This document shows, piece after piece, positions 9,003-18,309 of a stretch of DNA of 62,724 nt (positions are counted from its first letter, which is position 1; every line of letters begins with the position of its first letter). Origin of the DNA: Halpernia sp048269545 (GTDB lineage: Bacteria > Bacteroidota > Bacteroidia > Flavobacteriales > Weeksellaceae); contig NZ_JBLXIJ010000009.1 in the NCBI RefSeq assembly GCF_048269545.1, forward strand, positions 1-62,724. The letters run 5' to 3'. The translations under genes were made by a program, and so were the position numbers. Under the pieces are notes generated by a model. The model saw only the letters and a list, made by a program, of their open reading frames with translations. It was not told the origin of the DNA and searched no databases.

Positions 9003-9801
9003 AGAAACCGCCGCGTTTATAAAAAACATTATAAAAGATACGCCCGAATTTGCCATTGTTTTAGGTTCTGGTTTAGGAAAATTGAAAGATGAAGTGGAAC
9101 CAATTCATGTTTTTGATTATAAAGAAATCCCTAATTTTCCTCAAACTACAGTTATTGGACACGGCGGAAAATTAATCTACGGACTTTTAGAAGATAAAAA
9201 AGTGTTGTTGATGAGTGGTAGATTTCATTATTATGAAGGTTACGATATGCAAACTGTCACTTTACCGATTCGTATTTTCCATCTTTTGGGAATTAAAAAT
9301 TTAATAGTTTCAAATGCTTCAGGCGGTGTAAATCCAGATTTTAACGTAGCAGATATCATGTTAATTACAGATCATATTAATATGTTTCCTGAACATCCAT
9401 TGCGAGGGAAAAATTTAGATGAACTTGGGCCACGTTTTGTGGATATGAGTGAATCTTACAATAAAAAAATGCTTGAAGTTGCAGAAAATGTAGCAGAAAA
9501 TTTAAATATTCCAATCAAAAAAGGCGTTTATGTAGGACTTCAAGGTCCCACTTTTGAAACGCCCGCAGAATATGGAATGGTAAAAATCATTGGTGGCGAC
9601 GCAGTTGGAATGAGCACTGTTCCAGAAATTATTGTCGCAAAACATTTGGGAATGAACTGTTTCGGAATTTCTATCATTACAGATATGGGCGGTCCTGAAA
9701 TTGCCATTGCAGTTTCTCACGATGAAGTTTTACACGCCGCACAAAAAGCAACCCCAAATGTGATAAAGATTGTGAGAGGTTTGGTGAAGAATTTTAACTA
9801 A
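8986..9801 (+). CDS. punA: Purine-nucleoside phosphorylase (trimeric, PNP class)
   Basis: Phosphorolyses inosine, guanosine and related nucleosides to base plus ribose-1-phosphate. It has 271 residues. VLGSGLGKL near 26-34 binds phosphate, SGRFHYYEGY and SNASGGVNPDF are family motifs, and GPTFETPAEYG followed by AVGMSTVPEIIVAKHLG form the base-binding site with the conserved glutamate and asparagine region. The ATG lies inside lpxK in another frame. Confidence 0.93.
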   Translation: MLEKIKETAAFIKNIIKDTPEFAIVLGSGLGKLKDEVEPIHVFDYKEIPNFPQTTVIGHGGKLIYGLLEDKKVLLMSGRFHYYEGYDMQTVTLPIRIFHLLGIKNLIVSNASGGVNPDFNVADIMLITDHINMFPEHPLRGKNLDELGPRFVDMSESYNKKMLEVAENVAENLNIPIKKGVYVGLQGPTFETPAEYGMVKIIGGDAVGMSTVPEIIVAKHLGMNCFGISIITDMGGPEIAIAVSHDEVLHAAQKATPNVIKIVRGLVKNFN

Positions 9802-9888
9802 AAAATAAATTTTAAAAAAATCCAAATTAAGTTTTTAAATTTTGTTAGGATTTATAGTTTTTAATTATATTTATAAGAAAATTCTTCT

Positions 9889-10971
9889 GTGATTTTACCA
9901 CCACGCAAAATAATTCATGTCGATATGGATGCATTTTATGCTTCCGTAGAACAAATGGATTTCCCAGAATTGCGTGGAAAAGCTTTGGCTGTTGGTGGAG
10001 GAGAACGTGGTGTAGTTGCAGCTGCAAGTTATGAAGCAAGAAAATTTGGAGTTCGTTCTGCAATGCCAAGTAAATTAGCGAAGGAAAAATGTCCGCAATT
10101 GATTTTTGTAAAACCACGTTTTGCGCGCTACAAAGAAATCTCTCAGCAAATCAGAAAAATTTTTTATGATTACACCGATTTGGTGGAACCTTTGTCTTTA
10201 GATGAAGCGTATTTGGACGTAACCGAAAATAAAAAAAATATTGATTCTGCAAATGATTTGGCGCGAGAAATCCGGAAAAGAATTTTTGATGAGGTTGGTT
10301 TAACTGCATCTGCGGGGATTTCTATAAATAAATTTTTAGCAAAAGTCGCTTCAGATATTAATAAACCGAACGGACAAAAAACGATTCACCCTACTAAAAT
10401 TGCTGAATTTTTGGATTCTCTTCCCATTGAGAAATTTTACGGCATTGGAAGAGTAACCACAAATAAAATGCACACATTGCATATTTTTAATGGCGCTAAT
10501 TTAAAGCAGAAAACTTTAGAAGAACTCACTCATTTATTTGGAAAATCTGGCGCTTATTATTACAATGTCGTTCGTGGGATTCACAATGGAGAAGTGAAAG
10601 CCAATCGAATTCAAAAAAGTGTGGCGGTAGAACGGACTTTTTCAGAAGATTTAAATGACGATAAACAGATTAATGATTGGTTGCAAACTTTAAGTTCAGA
10701 TTTGGAAGAACGTTTAAGTAGGAGAAATATTTTAGGGAAATCTTTAACATTAAAAATTAAGTACAAAGATTTTTCACAATATACAAGAAGTAAAACACAG
10801 GAAGATTTTTATCAGATTTCTGCTGATTTTTATAAAACTGCGATTCAACTTTGGCAATCCAGACCTTATGACAAAGCGATTCGGCTTTTGGGATTGTCAT
10901 TGTCCAATTTAAATACTGAAGAAAAAAAACAAGTGTCGGTACAATTGAAAATTCCTTTTGAGGAATATTAA
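9889..10971 (+). CDS. dinB: DNA polymerase IV (Y family)
   Basis: Translesion polymerase of 360 residues. HVDMDAFYASVEQ at about 10-22 and PLSLDEAYLDV near 100 carry the catalytic acidic residues. The region GLTASAGIS-NKFLAKVASD and the thumb motif PIEKFYGIGRVT are typical of DinB, and the little-finger domain follows. No clear beta-clamp peptide could be confirmed at the C terminus. The GTG at 9889 is taken as the start because an ATG downstream would cut into the catalytic HVDMD motif. Confidence 0.92.
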   Translation: MILPPRKIIHVDMDAFYASVEQMDFPELRGKALAVGGGERGVVAAASYEARKFGVRSAMPSKLAKEKCPQLIFVKPRFARYKEISQQIRKIFYDYTDLVEPLSLDEAYLDVTENKKNIDSANDLAREIRKRIFDEVGLTASAGISINKFLAKVASDINKPNGQKTIHPTKIAEFLDSLPIEKFYGIGRVTTNKMHTLHIFNGANLKQKTLEELTHLFGKSGAYYYNVVRGIHNGEVKANRIQKSVAVERTFSEDLNDDKQINDWLQTLSSDLEERLSRRNILGKSLTLKIKYKDFSQYTRSKTQEDFYQISADFYKTAIQLWQSRPYDKAIRLLGLSLSNLNTEEKKQVSVQLKIPFEEY

Positions 10972-11045
10972 TTATTTGAATTTGAGTGAAATTTCTATTT
11001 CTTAATATCTTGTAAAAACTTTTACTAAAGTTTTGCTTTGATTTA

Positions 11046-11053
11046 TATTTTTG
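11046..11053 (+). promoter_or_regulatory. Candidate -7 element for the amylase gene
   Basis: TATTTTTG matches TAnnTTTG and has a TTTT run about 20 bases upstream as a weak -33 element. It lies downstream of an in-frame TTG at 11038, so it favours the ATG at 11092 as the true start. Confidence 0.4.
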
Positions 11054-11091
11054 GAAAGATTTTTGGTGTTAAAATTTTAAATAAATTTACT

Positions 11092-12564
11092 ATGAATTCC
11101 ACGATGATTCAATTTTTCCATTGGTACACTGATGGAAATTCTCAATTATACGACCAAATAGAAAATTCCGCAGATTATTTAAATGATTTAGGAATTGATT
11201 ACGTTTGGTTTCCTCCCGCTACTAAAGGAAATGGCGGCGGTTATTCCGTCGGTTATGATCCTTATGATTTATTTGATTTAGGTGAGTTTGACCAAAAAGG
11301 AACAATTCCCACAAAATATGGCTCGAAAGACCAATATTTAAATGCCATTAAAACTCTAAAAGAAAAAAATATCAAAACAATTGTAGATATTGTTCTCAAT
11401 CACAAAGCGGGCGGTGATGAAAAAGAAAAATTTGAAGCGATAAAAGTAGATGAAAATAATAGGAAAAAACCCATAAGTGAAGTTTTTGATATAGAATCTT
11501 ACACCAAATTTACATTCCCAGGAAGACAAAAAAAGTATTCCGATTTTGAGTGGAATTTCACTTGTTTTTCTGGAGTTGATTTTGCGGAAGGTCAGGAAAA
11601 AGGCATTTATAGAATCATCAATGATTTTGGGAAATGGGATCAAATGGTAAGTGACGAAAAAGGGAATTATGATTTTTTGATGTACAACGATATTGAACAC
11701 CGAAATCCTGCGGTACGAGAAGAACTGAATTATTGGGCAAATTGGTACCAAGAATTAATCGATTTTGATGGCGTTCGTTTAGATGCCGTGAAACATATTT
11801 CTTTTGATTTTTACAAAGAATGGTTACAATTATTGCGCGCTAATTCAGGCAAAAATATTTTTGCTGTCGGCGAATATTGGGAGCCCGGACAATTGCCTTT
11901 GCTTCAAAAATATATTGATTATACAGAAGGTTGCATGAGTTTATTTGATTCTTCTTTGCAACACAATTTCCACACCGCTTCAAAAGAAGGAAATACCTAT
12001 GATTTGCGTCAAATTTTCAATGAAACTTTAACTTTAGCCGATCCGCTACATTCTGTTTCCTTGGTGGATAATCATGATACGCAACCTTTGCAAGCCTTAG
12101 AAGCGCCCGTTGAAAAATGGTTTAAACCAATCGCTTATGCTTTAATTTTATTGAGGAAAGACGGTTTTCCTTGTGTTTTTTATCCCGATTTATTTGGCGC
12201 ACATTACGTTGACAAAGACAAACAAGGAAATGATCAGGAAATATTTTTAGATAAAGTAGAGAAAATTGAAGAACTTCTAAAAGCGAGAAAACATTATGCT
12301 TTCGGTGAACAAAAAGATTATTTTGAAGACGCCAATTGTCTCGGTTGGGTTCGTGCAGGAAATGAGGAGCACGCCGGTTGCGCCGTAGTTTTAAGCAATA
12401 AAGACGCGTATCAAAAAGCCATGGAAATGGGAAAAAATTATGCAGGAAAAATTTTTTACGATTATCTCGGTTGGTTTGAAGATAAAGTAACAATTGATGA
12501 AAACGGTTGGGGAAATTTCCCGGTTTCGGCGGGAAATGTTTCGGTTTGGGTGGCGGAGGATTGA
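11092..12564 (+). CDS. Alpha-amylase, GH13 family, cytoplasmic
   Basis: Hydrolyses alpha-1,4-glucans. It has 490 residues from ATG 11092 (MNSTMIQFFHWYTDG), the typical beginning of GH13 subfamily 5 enzymes. DIVLNHKAG, FDGVRLDAVKHI (nucleophile aspartate), FAVGEYWEP (acid glutamate) and SLVDNHDTQPL (third aspartate) are the four conserved GH13 regions. No signal peptide is present, so it probably acts on internal glycogen or imported maltodextrins. No sus-type genes lie nearby; it appears monocistronic. Confidence 0.9.
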   Translation: MNSTMIQFFHWYTDGNSQLYDQIENSADYLNDLGIDYVWFPPATKGNGGGYSVGYDPYDLFDLGEFDQKGTIPTKYGSKDQYLNAIKTLKEKNIKTIVDIVLNHKAGGDEKEKFEAIKVDENNRKKPISEVFDIESYTKFTFPGRQKKYSDFEWNFTCFSGVDFAEGQEKGIYRIINDFGKWDQMVSDEKGNYDFLMYNDIEHRNPAVREELNYWANWYQELIDFDGVRLDAVKHISFDFYKEWLQLLRANSGKNIFAVGEYWEPGQLPLLQKYIDYTEGCMSLFDSSLQHNFHTASKEGNTYDLRQIFNETLTLADPLHSVSLVDNHDTQPLQALEAPVEKWFKPIAYALILLRKDGFPCVFYPDLFGAHYVDKDKQGNDQEIFLDKVEKIEELLKARKHYAFGEQKDYFEDANCLGWVRAGNEEHAGCAVVLSNKDAYQKAMEMGKNYAGKIFYDYLGWFEDKVTIDENGWGNFPVSAGNVSVWVAED

Positions 12565-12920
12565 CGGTTTTTTAGATAAATATTTTTTTTAACGTATAGT
12601 AAAATTAATTTTTCTTCCAAATCCAAATTCGATTAGTGTAGAAAGTTGAATATCACTTGTCCGTTTTCTATCCATAAAATAATTTTTTTAACATCAATTC
12701 GTCTGCAATTTCTTCCTGCGTTTTCCGACAAATCTGAAACCGTTTTGCTCCTAAATGTTAAAATTTTCGCAAAAAAGGAAATTGTGAGATATTCAATTTT
12801 TAAGACCTTAAATTTACATTTCAAAAAAATAAATAGATGAAATCGCTATTAGCAATTGTTAGAAAAAAACTTGTTGATTGGGCGATTGCATATGTCCATT
12901 AAAAAAATAAATATATACCT
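12565..12920. other. 356-base intergenic region with no supported gene
   Basis: AT-rich spacer between the amylase and alcohol dehydrogenase genes. Overlapping 60-residue frames on both strands have low-complexity content typical of chance frames. A 21-codon frame at 12837-12902 on the + strand (MKSLLAIVRKKLVDW..) ends 18 bases before the dehydrogenase ATG and could be a small leader peptide, but nothing else supports it. No convincing promoter or repeat was seen. Confidence 0.4.
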
Positions 12921-13979
12921 ATGAATACAACCACTGTAAAAGCCTTTGGTGCAGAATCCAAAACGGCTGATCTTAAAGAATTAAATATTGAAAGGAGAGA
13001 AGTGACCGCAAATGATGTCGAAATTGATATTCTGTTTTGTGGCGTTTGTCATTCCGATTTGCATACCGCCAGAAATGATTGGGGCGGAACAAAATATCCC
13101 GCAGTTCCAGGACACGAAATTGTGGGGAAAATCACGAAAATTGGTTCTGATGTGACCAATTTTAAAGTGGGAGATTTGGCTGCAGTCGGTTGTTTAGTAG
13201 ATTCTTGTCGCGAATGTGAAAATTGTAAACAAGATTTAGAGCAATATTGTCTGAACGGAATGGTGGGAACTTATAACGGACACGATAAACATTTAAACCA
13301 ACAGACTTTTGGCGGTTATTCTGAAAAAGTGGTGGTTGATAAAAATTATGTTTTAAAAGTTCCAGAGAATTTAGATTTGGCTGCAGTTGCACCTTTGCTG
13401 TGTGCAGGAATAACAACTTATTCACCACTAAAACACTGGAATGTGAATGAAAATTCTAAAGTGGCGGTTGTTGGTTTGGGCGGACTTGGTCACATGGCAA
13501 TCAAATTAGCGAAAGGTTTGGGCGCACATGTGAGTTTATTTTCTCGTTCACCAGAAAAAACGCAAGATGCTTTAGATTTGGGCGCAGACAAAGTAGTAAT
13601 TTCTACGAATAAAGATCAAATGAAAGAAGTTCAAGGGAAATTTGATTTAATTATTGATACCGTTCCTTACGAACATGATTTAAATGATTATGTTTCGTCT
13701 TTAAATGTGAGCGGAACTTTGGTTTTATTAGGTTTTATTGGTGAATTAAACAAAATGATTTCTACAGTTCCTATTGTTTTAGGAAGACGTTCTATTGCTG
13801 GTTCTTTAATTGGAGGAATCGCAGAAACTCAAGAAATGTTAGATTTTTGCGGTGAGAAAAACATCGTTTCAGAAATTGAAATGATTGATATGCAAAACAT
13901 CAACGAAGCTTACGAAAGAATGCTGAAAAGCGACGTGAAATACAGATTCGTGATTGATATGAAAAGTTTGAAAAAATAG
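12921..13979 (+). CDS. Zinc-dependent NAD(P)H alcohol dehydrogenase (cinnamyl alcohol/YahK type)
   Basis: Medium-chain dehydrogenase of 352 residues that interconverts aldehydes and alcohols. CGVCHSDLHTARNDWG and PGHEIVG supply the catalytic zinc ligands. Four cysteines in DSCRECENCKQDLEQYC bind structural zinc. GLGGLGHMAIKLAKGLGAHV is the Rossmann dinucleotide loop, followed by FSRSPEK, which suggests NADP preference (Ser-Arg in place of an acidic residue). Monocistronic, with its own terminator. Confidence 0.9.
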   Translation: MNTTTVKAFGAESKTADLKELNIERREVTANDVEIDILFCGVCHSDLHTARNDWGGTKYPAVPGHEIVGKITKIGSDVTNFKVGDLAAVGCLVDSCRECENCKQDLEQYCLNGMVGTYNGHDKHLNQQTFGGYSEKVVVDKNYVLKVPENLDLAAVAPLLCAGITTYSPLKHWNVNENSKVAVVGLGGLGHMAIKLAKGLGAHVSLFSRSPEKTQDALDLGADKVVISTNKDQMKEVQGKFDLIIDTVPYEHDLNDYVSSLNVSGTLVLLGFIGELNKMISTVPIVLGRRSIAGSLIGGIAETQEMLDFCGEKNIVSEIEMIDMQNINEAYERMLKSDVKYRFVIDMKSLKK

Positions 13980-14003
13980 TTTTTTCTAAATATTTTAGAG
14001 AAA

Positions 14004-14031
14004 AACACTTCAGAGATGAAGTGTTTTTTTT
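14004..14031 (+). terminator. Rho-independent terminator after the alcohol dehydrogenase
   Basis: Perfect 9-bp arms AACACTTCA / TGAAGTGTT around a GAGA loop, followed directly by a run of T. A textbook intrinsic terminator 24 bases past the stop codon. Confidence 0.85.
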
Positions 14032-14036
14032 ATCCC

Positions 14037-14089
14037 TTTTGTCATTCCGAAAAAATCTAGGCAATTTAGATTTCCACGGAATGACAAAA
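14037..14089. repeat. Palindromic repeat family A, copy 1
   Basis: Perfect outer arms TTTTGTCATTCCG / CGGAATGACAAAA with a less symmetrical centre (AAAAAATCTAGGCAATTTAGATTTCCA). It shares its ends and the AATCTA / TTAGAT core with 16433-16496 and 18131-18183. It begins immediately after the dehydrogenase terminator. Confidence 0.8.
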
Positions 14090-14151
14090 TTCTCTTTTTA
14101 TTCGCCTAAAAGAATTCTACATTTTCAAATATTAATTTCACTTTTATTACC

Positions 14152-14160
14152 TACATTTGC
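14152..14160 (+). promoter_or_regulatory. Promoter -7 element of the B12 riboswitch transcript
   Basis: TACATTTGC exactly fits the TAnnTTTGC consensus and lies directly upstream of the riboswitch, so transcription would begin just before the aptamer. The -33 element (TTTCAC region near 14137) is poor. Confidence 0.6.
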
Positions 14161-14164
14161 AACG

Positions 14165-14320
14165 CTTTTGGTTTCCGAGTAAAATCGGGATGAAAAGGGA
14201 ATGAAGTGCAAATCTTCAACTGTCCCCGCAACTGTAAATCACGCGAAATTTTTTTGCAAAACAACCACTGTTGAAAAATGGGAAGGTGCAAAAAAAGTGA
14301 AAGTCAGGAGACCTGCCAAA
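14165..14320 (+). promoter_or_regulatory. Cobalamin riboswitch
   Basis: The aptamer elements appear in order: AAAAGGGAATGAAGTGCAAATC (14192 onwards), the core CTGTCCCCGCAACTGTAA (14219 onwards), and a perfect B12 box AGTCAGGAGACCTGCC at 14302-14317. About 120 bases separate it from the receptor ATG; these contain a purine-rich GGAGGAAAAG and an imperfect hairpin CTGAA..TTCAG that may be part of the expression platform. Binding of adenosyl- or other cobalamin is expected to lower expression of the downstream receptor. Confidence 0.93.
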
Positions 14321-14441
14321 AATAATTTTAATTTTTATGCTTTCGGAGGAAAAGCCAAATTCGCTGAATTTTTCGGTTCAGTTCTATTTGCTTTAATTTT
14401 TCCGATAGGCCATACTTTAACCAAATTTATTTTCAAAAAAA

Positions 14442-16346
14442 ATGAAAAAAGAAATTTTAGTTGGAGCAATGCTTGTCGTTAGTCAATGCGTTTTTGCCCA
14501 ACAAGAAACAGAAATTCAGGAAGTGACGATTGCTTCCAAAACTTCAAAACCCATTTTTAAATCAGGGAAAAACGTACAGTTACTTTCCGCCAAAGATTTA
14601 GAGAAATTTAAAGGTCAAAATGTAAATGACGTTTTAAATCAGTTAAGCGGGTTTCAAATTACAAGTAATTTCAACAATTCAACCGAACCAAAATCTATAA
14701 AAATTAGAGGTGGAAAAAGTGCGAATGTTTTAATTTTAATGGATGGCGTTCCGCTGAAAGATGTTACAGGAAATGATTACAATGTTTCAGATTTACGCTT
14801 AATTTCTTTAGAAAATATTGAAAGTATTGAAGTTTTAAACGGCGCATCTTCGGTTTTGTATGGAAGTAATGCGACGGTTTCGGTAATTAATATTAAAACC
14901 AAACATTCTTCAAGTAAGAAAATGGAGGGTTTAGTTTCTGCAAGAGGTGGTTCTTTTTCTACTTTTGCGCAAGATTTAACTTTAAAAGGGAAATTGTCAG
15001 ATTTTAATTATCAAGTTTCTGGATTTAATGAAAAATCAGACGGAATAAGTTCTGCAGAAGGAATAGACTTCAAAAAAGACGGCTACGAAAAACAGAATTT
15101 TGCGGCAAATGTTGGATTTTCTAAAAATAATTTCAGCGTAAATGTAAACGGAAATTACAGTCATAATTTATTTGATTACGACGGCGGCGCTTTCACAGAC
15201 GCAGATAACCGCGGCGATGATGTTCAAAAATTTGCAGGATTAAATTCAAAATATTCTTATAAAAACGGTGAAATCCATTTTAATACGAGAATTTCTGCAA
15301 CGGAGAGAATAGGACAAAGTTTTGTTGGAAATGCTTACCAAGACCAATTTTCTTTTTCTGGAACTAACTTTTTTTCCGAATTATTTAACCAATATTCATT
15401 TTCAGAGCACATTAGTTTGGTTGCTGGAATTCAATATGAAACCCAAAATATGGGCGCAAAATCACTTCCTTTTGGCGGAAATTCTTTGGAAAATGTATTG
15501 CTTAAAAGTGACACAAAAAATAACAATTTTGATGTTTTTGCACAGGCCAATTTTAATTATTCTGACTTTAATTTAGATTTGGGAATTAGAAATACAAACC
15601 AATCAAAGTTTGGTAATTATTTGGTTTACAGCATTAATCCGTTTTATTTAAAAGAAATTAATGAAAATTATTTTAAATTAGGTTATTCTTATTCCACTGC
15701 TTTTATTTCGCCAACTTTATATCAAAATTTCGGTTCTTTGCCTTACGTTTTGCCCAATTTCGATTTAAAACCAGAAACCAATTCTTCAAACGAAATTGAT
15801 TTATCTGTTGGTAAAAAAGACCAAAGTTTTGTAATAAATGCTTCACTTTTTGAACGCCAGGAAAAATCGGCTTTTGCTTATGAAACTGTAGATTTTGTGA
15901 CATATGCAGGAAAATTTTTAAATGTTGGCGACAATAAAGTGAAAGGTTTTGATGTGAGTTTTAAATATAGAATAAATTCAATATTCAATGTTGGCGGAAA
16001 TTTCAGTTTCGTAGAAAAAGAAAAAGAAGCAACGATGCTTCGTCAACCAAAACAAAGGATAAATTCCTTCCTGGAAATCGATTCATTTAAGGGAAATCGA
16101 ATTAATCTCACACATCAATTTGTCTCCAAAAGAAGCGATTCATATTATGATTCTTCCACTTTTGCAGTTGTGAATGTTGATTTAAAATCTTACAATTTAT
16201 TTAATTTAAACATTAATCAAACGCTTGTGAAAAACCTTTCAATTTTCGCGAATATTGGAAATTTATTTAACACAAGTTACGTCGATGTTGTCGGTTTTAC
16301 CACAAAACCAAGGAATTATACTTTTGGTTTGGATTATAAATTTTAA
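14442..16346 (+). CDS. btuB: TonB-dependent vitamin B12 receptor (BtuB-like)
   Basis: Outer membrane receptor of 634 residues for cobalamin or cobinamide uptake. A signal peptide (KKEILVGAMLVVSQCVFA) precedes a TonB-box-like EIQEVTIASK. The plug domain is at about 45-150 (NVNDVLNQLSGFQI, KIRGGKSANVLILMDGVP, IESIEVLNGASSVLYGSNA), and the beta-barrel ends in aromatic FGLDYKF. Regulation by the riboswitch just upstream supports B12 as substrate. No btuCDF genes lie in the window, so the inner membrane transporter is elsewhere. Confidence 0.93.
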   Translation: MKKEILVGAMLVVSQCVFAQQETEIQEVTIASKTSKPIFKSGKNVQLLSAKDLEKFKGQNVNDVLNQLSGFQITSNFNNSTEPKSIKIRGGKSANVLILMDGVPLKDVTGNDYNVSDLRLISLENIESIEVLNGASSVLYGSNATVSVINIKTKHSSSKKMEGLVSARGGSFSTFAQDLTLKGKLSDFNYQVSGFNEKSDGISSAEGIDFKKDGYEKQNFAANVGFSKNNFSVNVNGNYSHNLFDYDGGAFTDADNRGDDVQKFAGLNSKYSYKNGEIHFNTRISATERIGQSFVGNAYQDQFSFSGTNFFSELFNQYSFSEHISLVAGIQYETQNMGAKSLPFGGNSLENVLLKSDTKNNNFDVFAQANFNYSDFNLDLGIRNTNQSKFGNYLVYSINPFYLKEINENYFKLGYSYSTAFISPTLYQNFGSLPYVLPNFDLKPETNSSNEIDLSVGKKDQSFVINASLFERQEKSAFAYETVDFVTYAGKFLNVGDNKVKGFDVSFKYRINSIFNVGGNFSFVEKEKEATMLRQPKQRINSFLEIDSFKGNRINLTHQFVSKRSDSYYDSSTFAVVNVDLKSYNLFNLNINQTLVKNLSIFANIGNLFNTSYVDVVGFTTKPRNYTFGLDYKF

Positions 16347-16432
16347 ATATTTTCTCTCGTCTCGTTTTTGGACGAGATAGATTTTTTTGAAGCATTAAAC
16401 TGCTCAATCTGCGAGAGTAAAACTATTTTCAC

Positions 16433-16496
16433 TTTTGTCATTCCCTAGGAATCTATGCCGTTATTTGCACTGCCGAGATTCCTACGGAATGACAAT
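16433..16496. repeat. Palindromic repeat family A, copy 2
   Basis: Arms TTTTGTCATTCCcTAGGAATCT and AGATTCCTACGGAATGACAA flank a diverged 20-base centre. It lies between the convergent btuB and cca genes and could form a strong hairpin in either transcript. Ends as in copies 1 and 3. Confidence 0.85.
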
Positions 16497-16537
16497 ATTA
16501 TGGTAAAATTCAGTTTAAATTGTAATTTCGTAAGCGA

Positions 16538-17962
16538 TTATTTCGCGAGAATCAATCCTATTTTTTTCGCCTCAATAATCACAAAATTTTTCGCTGCAAT
16601 TGGATCATTAGAAATCTCACCTTCCAAAATCGCCTCCTTCACTTTTTCCTTTAAAATCCCAATTTCTCGTCCAGGTTTTATGTTGAAAAGTTCCATAATT
16701 TCTTCCCCCGAAATTGGAGGTTGAAAATTTCTGACGTGGTCTTTTTCCTCGACTTCTTTAATTTTTTTGGCAACATATTCAAAATTTTTCTTGAATTTTT
16801 CCTGCTTTTTGGAATTTTTAGTTGTGATGTCGGCTTTGTTTAAAATAAATAAATCTTCTAAATCATCACCTGCATCAAAAAGCAAACGCCGAAGCGCAGA
16901 ATCTGAAGTTCCATCATCGATTAAAGCAATCGGTCGGGAAGATAATTTCACCATTTTCTGCACAAATTTCATGTCATTTCCCAAAGGTAATTTCAATTGG
17001 TAAAAAATATTTTTTACCATTTTTGAACCGACAAATTCGTGTCCGTGGAAAGACCAACCTATTCCTTTTATGAATTTTTTCGTTGGCGCTTTTCCAATAT
17101 CGTGAAGCAAAGCCGCCCATCGAAGCCAAAGATTATCAGTGTTTTTAGAAATATTATCCACGACTTCCAAAGTGTGCCAAAAATTATCTTTGTGCGTTTG
17201 ACCTTCTTTTTCTTCAATACCTTTTAAAGCAATTAATTCAGGTAAAATTAATTTTAAAAGTCCGGTTTCTTCCATTAATTTTAAACCAACCGAAGGTTTT
17301 TCAGAAAGCATAATTTTATTAAATTCTACCATCACGCGTTCAAGCGATACAATTTTAATTCTTTTTGCTTCATTTTTAATGGCTTTCAAAGAATTTTCTT
17401 CAATGGTAAAATTTAAAGTTGATGCAAATCTTAAAGCGCGCATCATTCTCAAAGGATCGTCAGAAAACGTTTGAGAAGGTTCTAAAGGCGTTCTTAAAAT
17501 CTTATTTTGCAAATCGTCTCTTCCATTAAAAGGATCAATTAATTCTCCAAAATTTTCTTTATTTAATGAAATTGCCAATGCATTTATGGTGAAATCGCGG
17601 CGCTTTTGATCGTCTTCCAAAGTGCCAATTTCTACAGACGGATTTCGAGAATTTTCAGAATAACTTTCTTTTCTTGCACCGACAAATTCTAAATCTAAAC
17701 CATTGAATTTTACCATCGCAGTTCCATAAGTTTTAAAAACTGACACTTTTAATTTTGGATCTAATTCTTTTGCAACGGCTTTTGCAAGGTCGATTCCATT
17801 TTGTTCAGTAACGAAATCAATATCAGTTGGTGCTTTTCTTTGCATTAATAAATCTCGCACAAAACCGCCCACAATAAAAACCGATTGATTTTTCTTTTCC
17901 GCCACGGCAGAAATGGTTTTAAATAATTTAAAATTTTTATTTTGGGTAAGATTGATGGTCAT
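16538..17962 (-). CDS. cca: CCA tRNA nucleotidyltransferase with HD domain
   Basis: Adds or repairs the CCA end of tRNAs. It has 474 residues from ATG 17962. The nucleotidyltransferase motif is VGGFVRDLLMQRKAPTDIDFV (two catalytic aspartates in DID), followed by RRDFTINALA and DPLRMMRALRFAS. The HD motif WAALLHDIGKAP lies at about 310. The window's tRNA-Asp gene lacks an encoded CCA, so this enzyme is needed. A longer frame from 18034 exists, but the extra 24 residues are not family-like. Confidence 0.9.
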   Translation of the reverse strand: MTINLTQNKNFKLFKTISAVAEKKNQSVFIVGGFVRDLLMQRKAPTDIDFVTEQNGIDLAKAVAKELDPKLKVSVFKTYGTAMVKFNGLDLEFVGARKESYSENSRNPSVEIGTLEDDQKRRDFTINALAISLNKENFGELIDPFNGRDDLQNKILRTPLEPSQTFSDDPLRMMRALRFASTLNFTIEENSLKAIKNEAKRIKIVSLERVMVEFNKIMLSEKPSVGLKLMEETGLLKLILPELIALKGIEEKEGQTHKDNFWHTLEVVDNISKNTDNLWLRWAALLHDIGKAPTKKFIKGIGWSFHGHEFVGSKMVKNIFYQLKLPLGNDMKFVQKMVKLSSRPIALIDDGTSDSALRRLLFDAGDDLEDLFILNKADITTKNSKKQEKFKKNFEYVAKKIKEVEEKDHVRNFQPPISGEEIMELFNIKPGREIGILKEKVKEAILEGEISNDPIAAKNFVIIEAKKIGLILAK

Positions 17963-18130
17963 TTCTTGGATTAAGGCTCTCGCAGATTTTTCAGATTGAG
18001 CAGATTTTAAATACTTAATCTTTAATATTTGCAAGTGATATTTTGCAAAGATAAGTTTTCTCTTAAAAATTGAGTATTAGAATTAATAAAGCAATGATTT
18101 GTAATTTTTTAAAGCAATGCTAAAACATAA

Positions 18131-18183
18131 TTTTGTCATTCCGTAGGAATCTAAACAGTTTAGATTCCTACGGAATGACAAAA
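18131..18183. repeat. Palindromic repeat family A, copy 3 (perfect)
   Basis: Perfect inverted repeat with 26-base arms (18131-18156 and 18158-18183) around a single A. The arms start TTTTGTCATTCCGTAGGAAT and end CTAAAC. It is the most symmetrical of the three copies, which suggests it is the youngest or is kept by selection. It lies upstream of cca and downstream of tsaC. Confidence 0.92.
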
Positions 18184-18309
18184 GCACGTGTAAATATTGG
18201 TCAATATTTCAGTTTCCAATCTTGAATCGAAGATTCGCCGGTTTAAAATTAAATAAATATTTGAGGCAATTTTTAGTTCCATTTTATCAGGAAAAAAGAA
18301 AAAGAAATT

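Noticed and set aside
11356..11751. 131-codon minus-strand frame inside the amylase gene
   Set aside because: Phe/Ile-rich antisense shadow of conserved GH13 motifs.
12633..12840. Two opposing frames of about 60 codons in the amylase-dehydrogenase spacer
   Set aside because: They overlap on opposite strands, have no family-like features and no promoter; probably chance frames in AT-rich DNA.
14201..14482. A 93-codon frame covering the riboswitch
   Set aside because: It runs through the conserved aptamer and B12 box and into the receptor start in another frame; the RNA structure explains the sequence.
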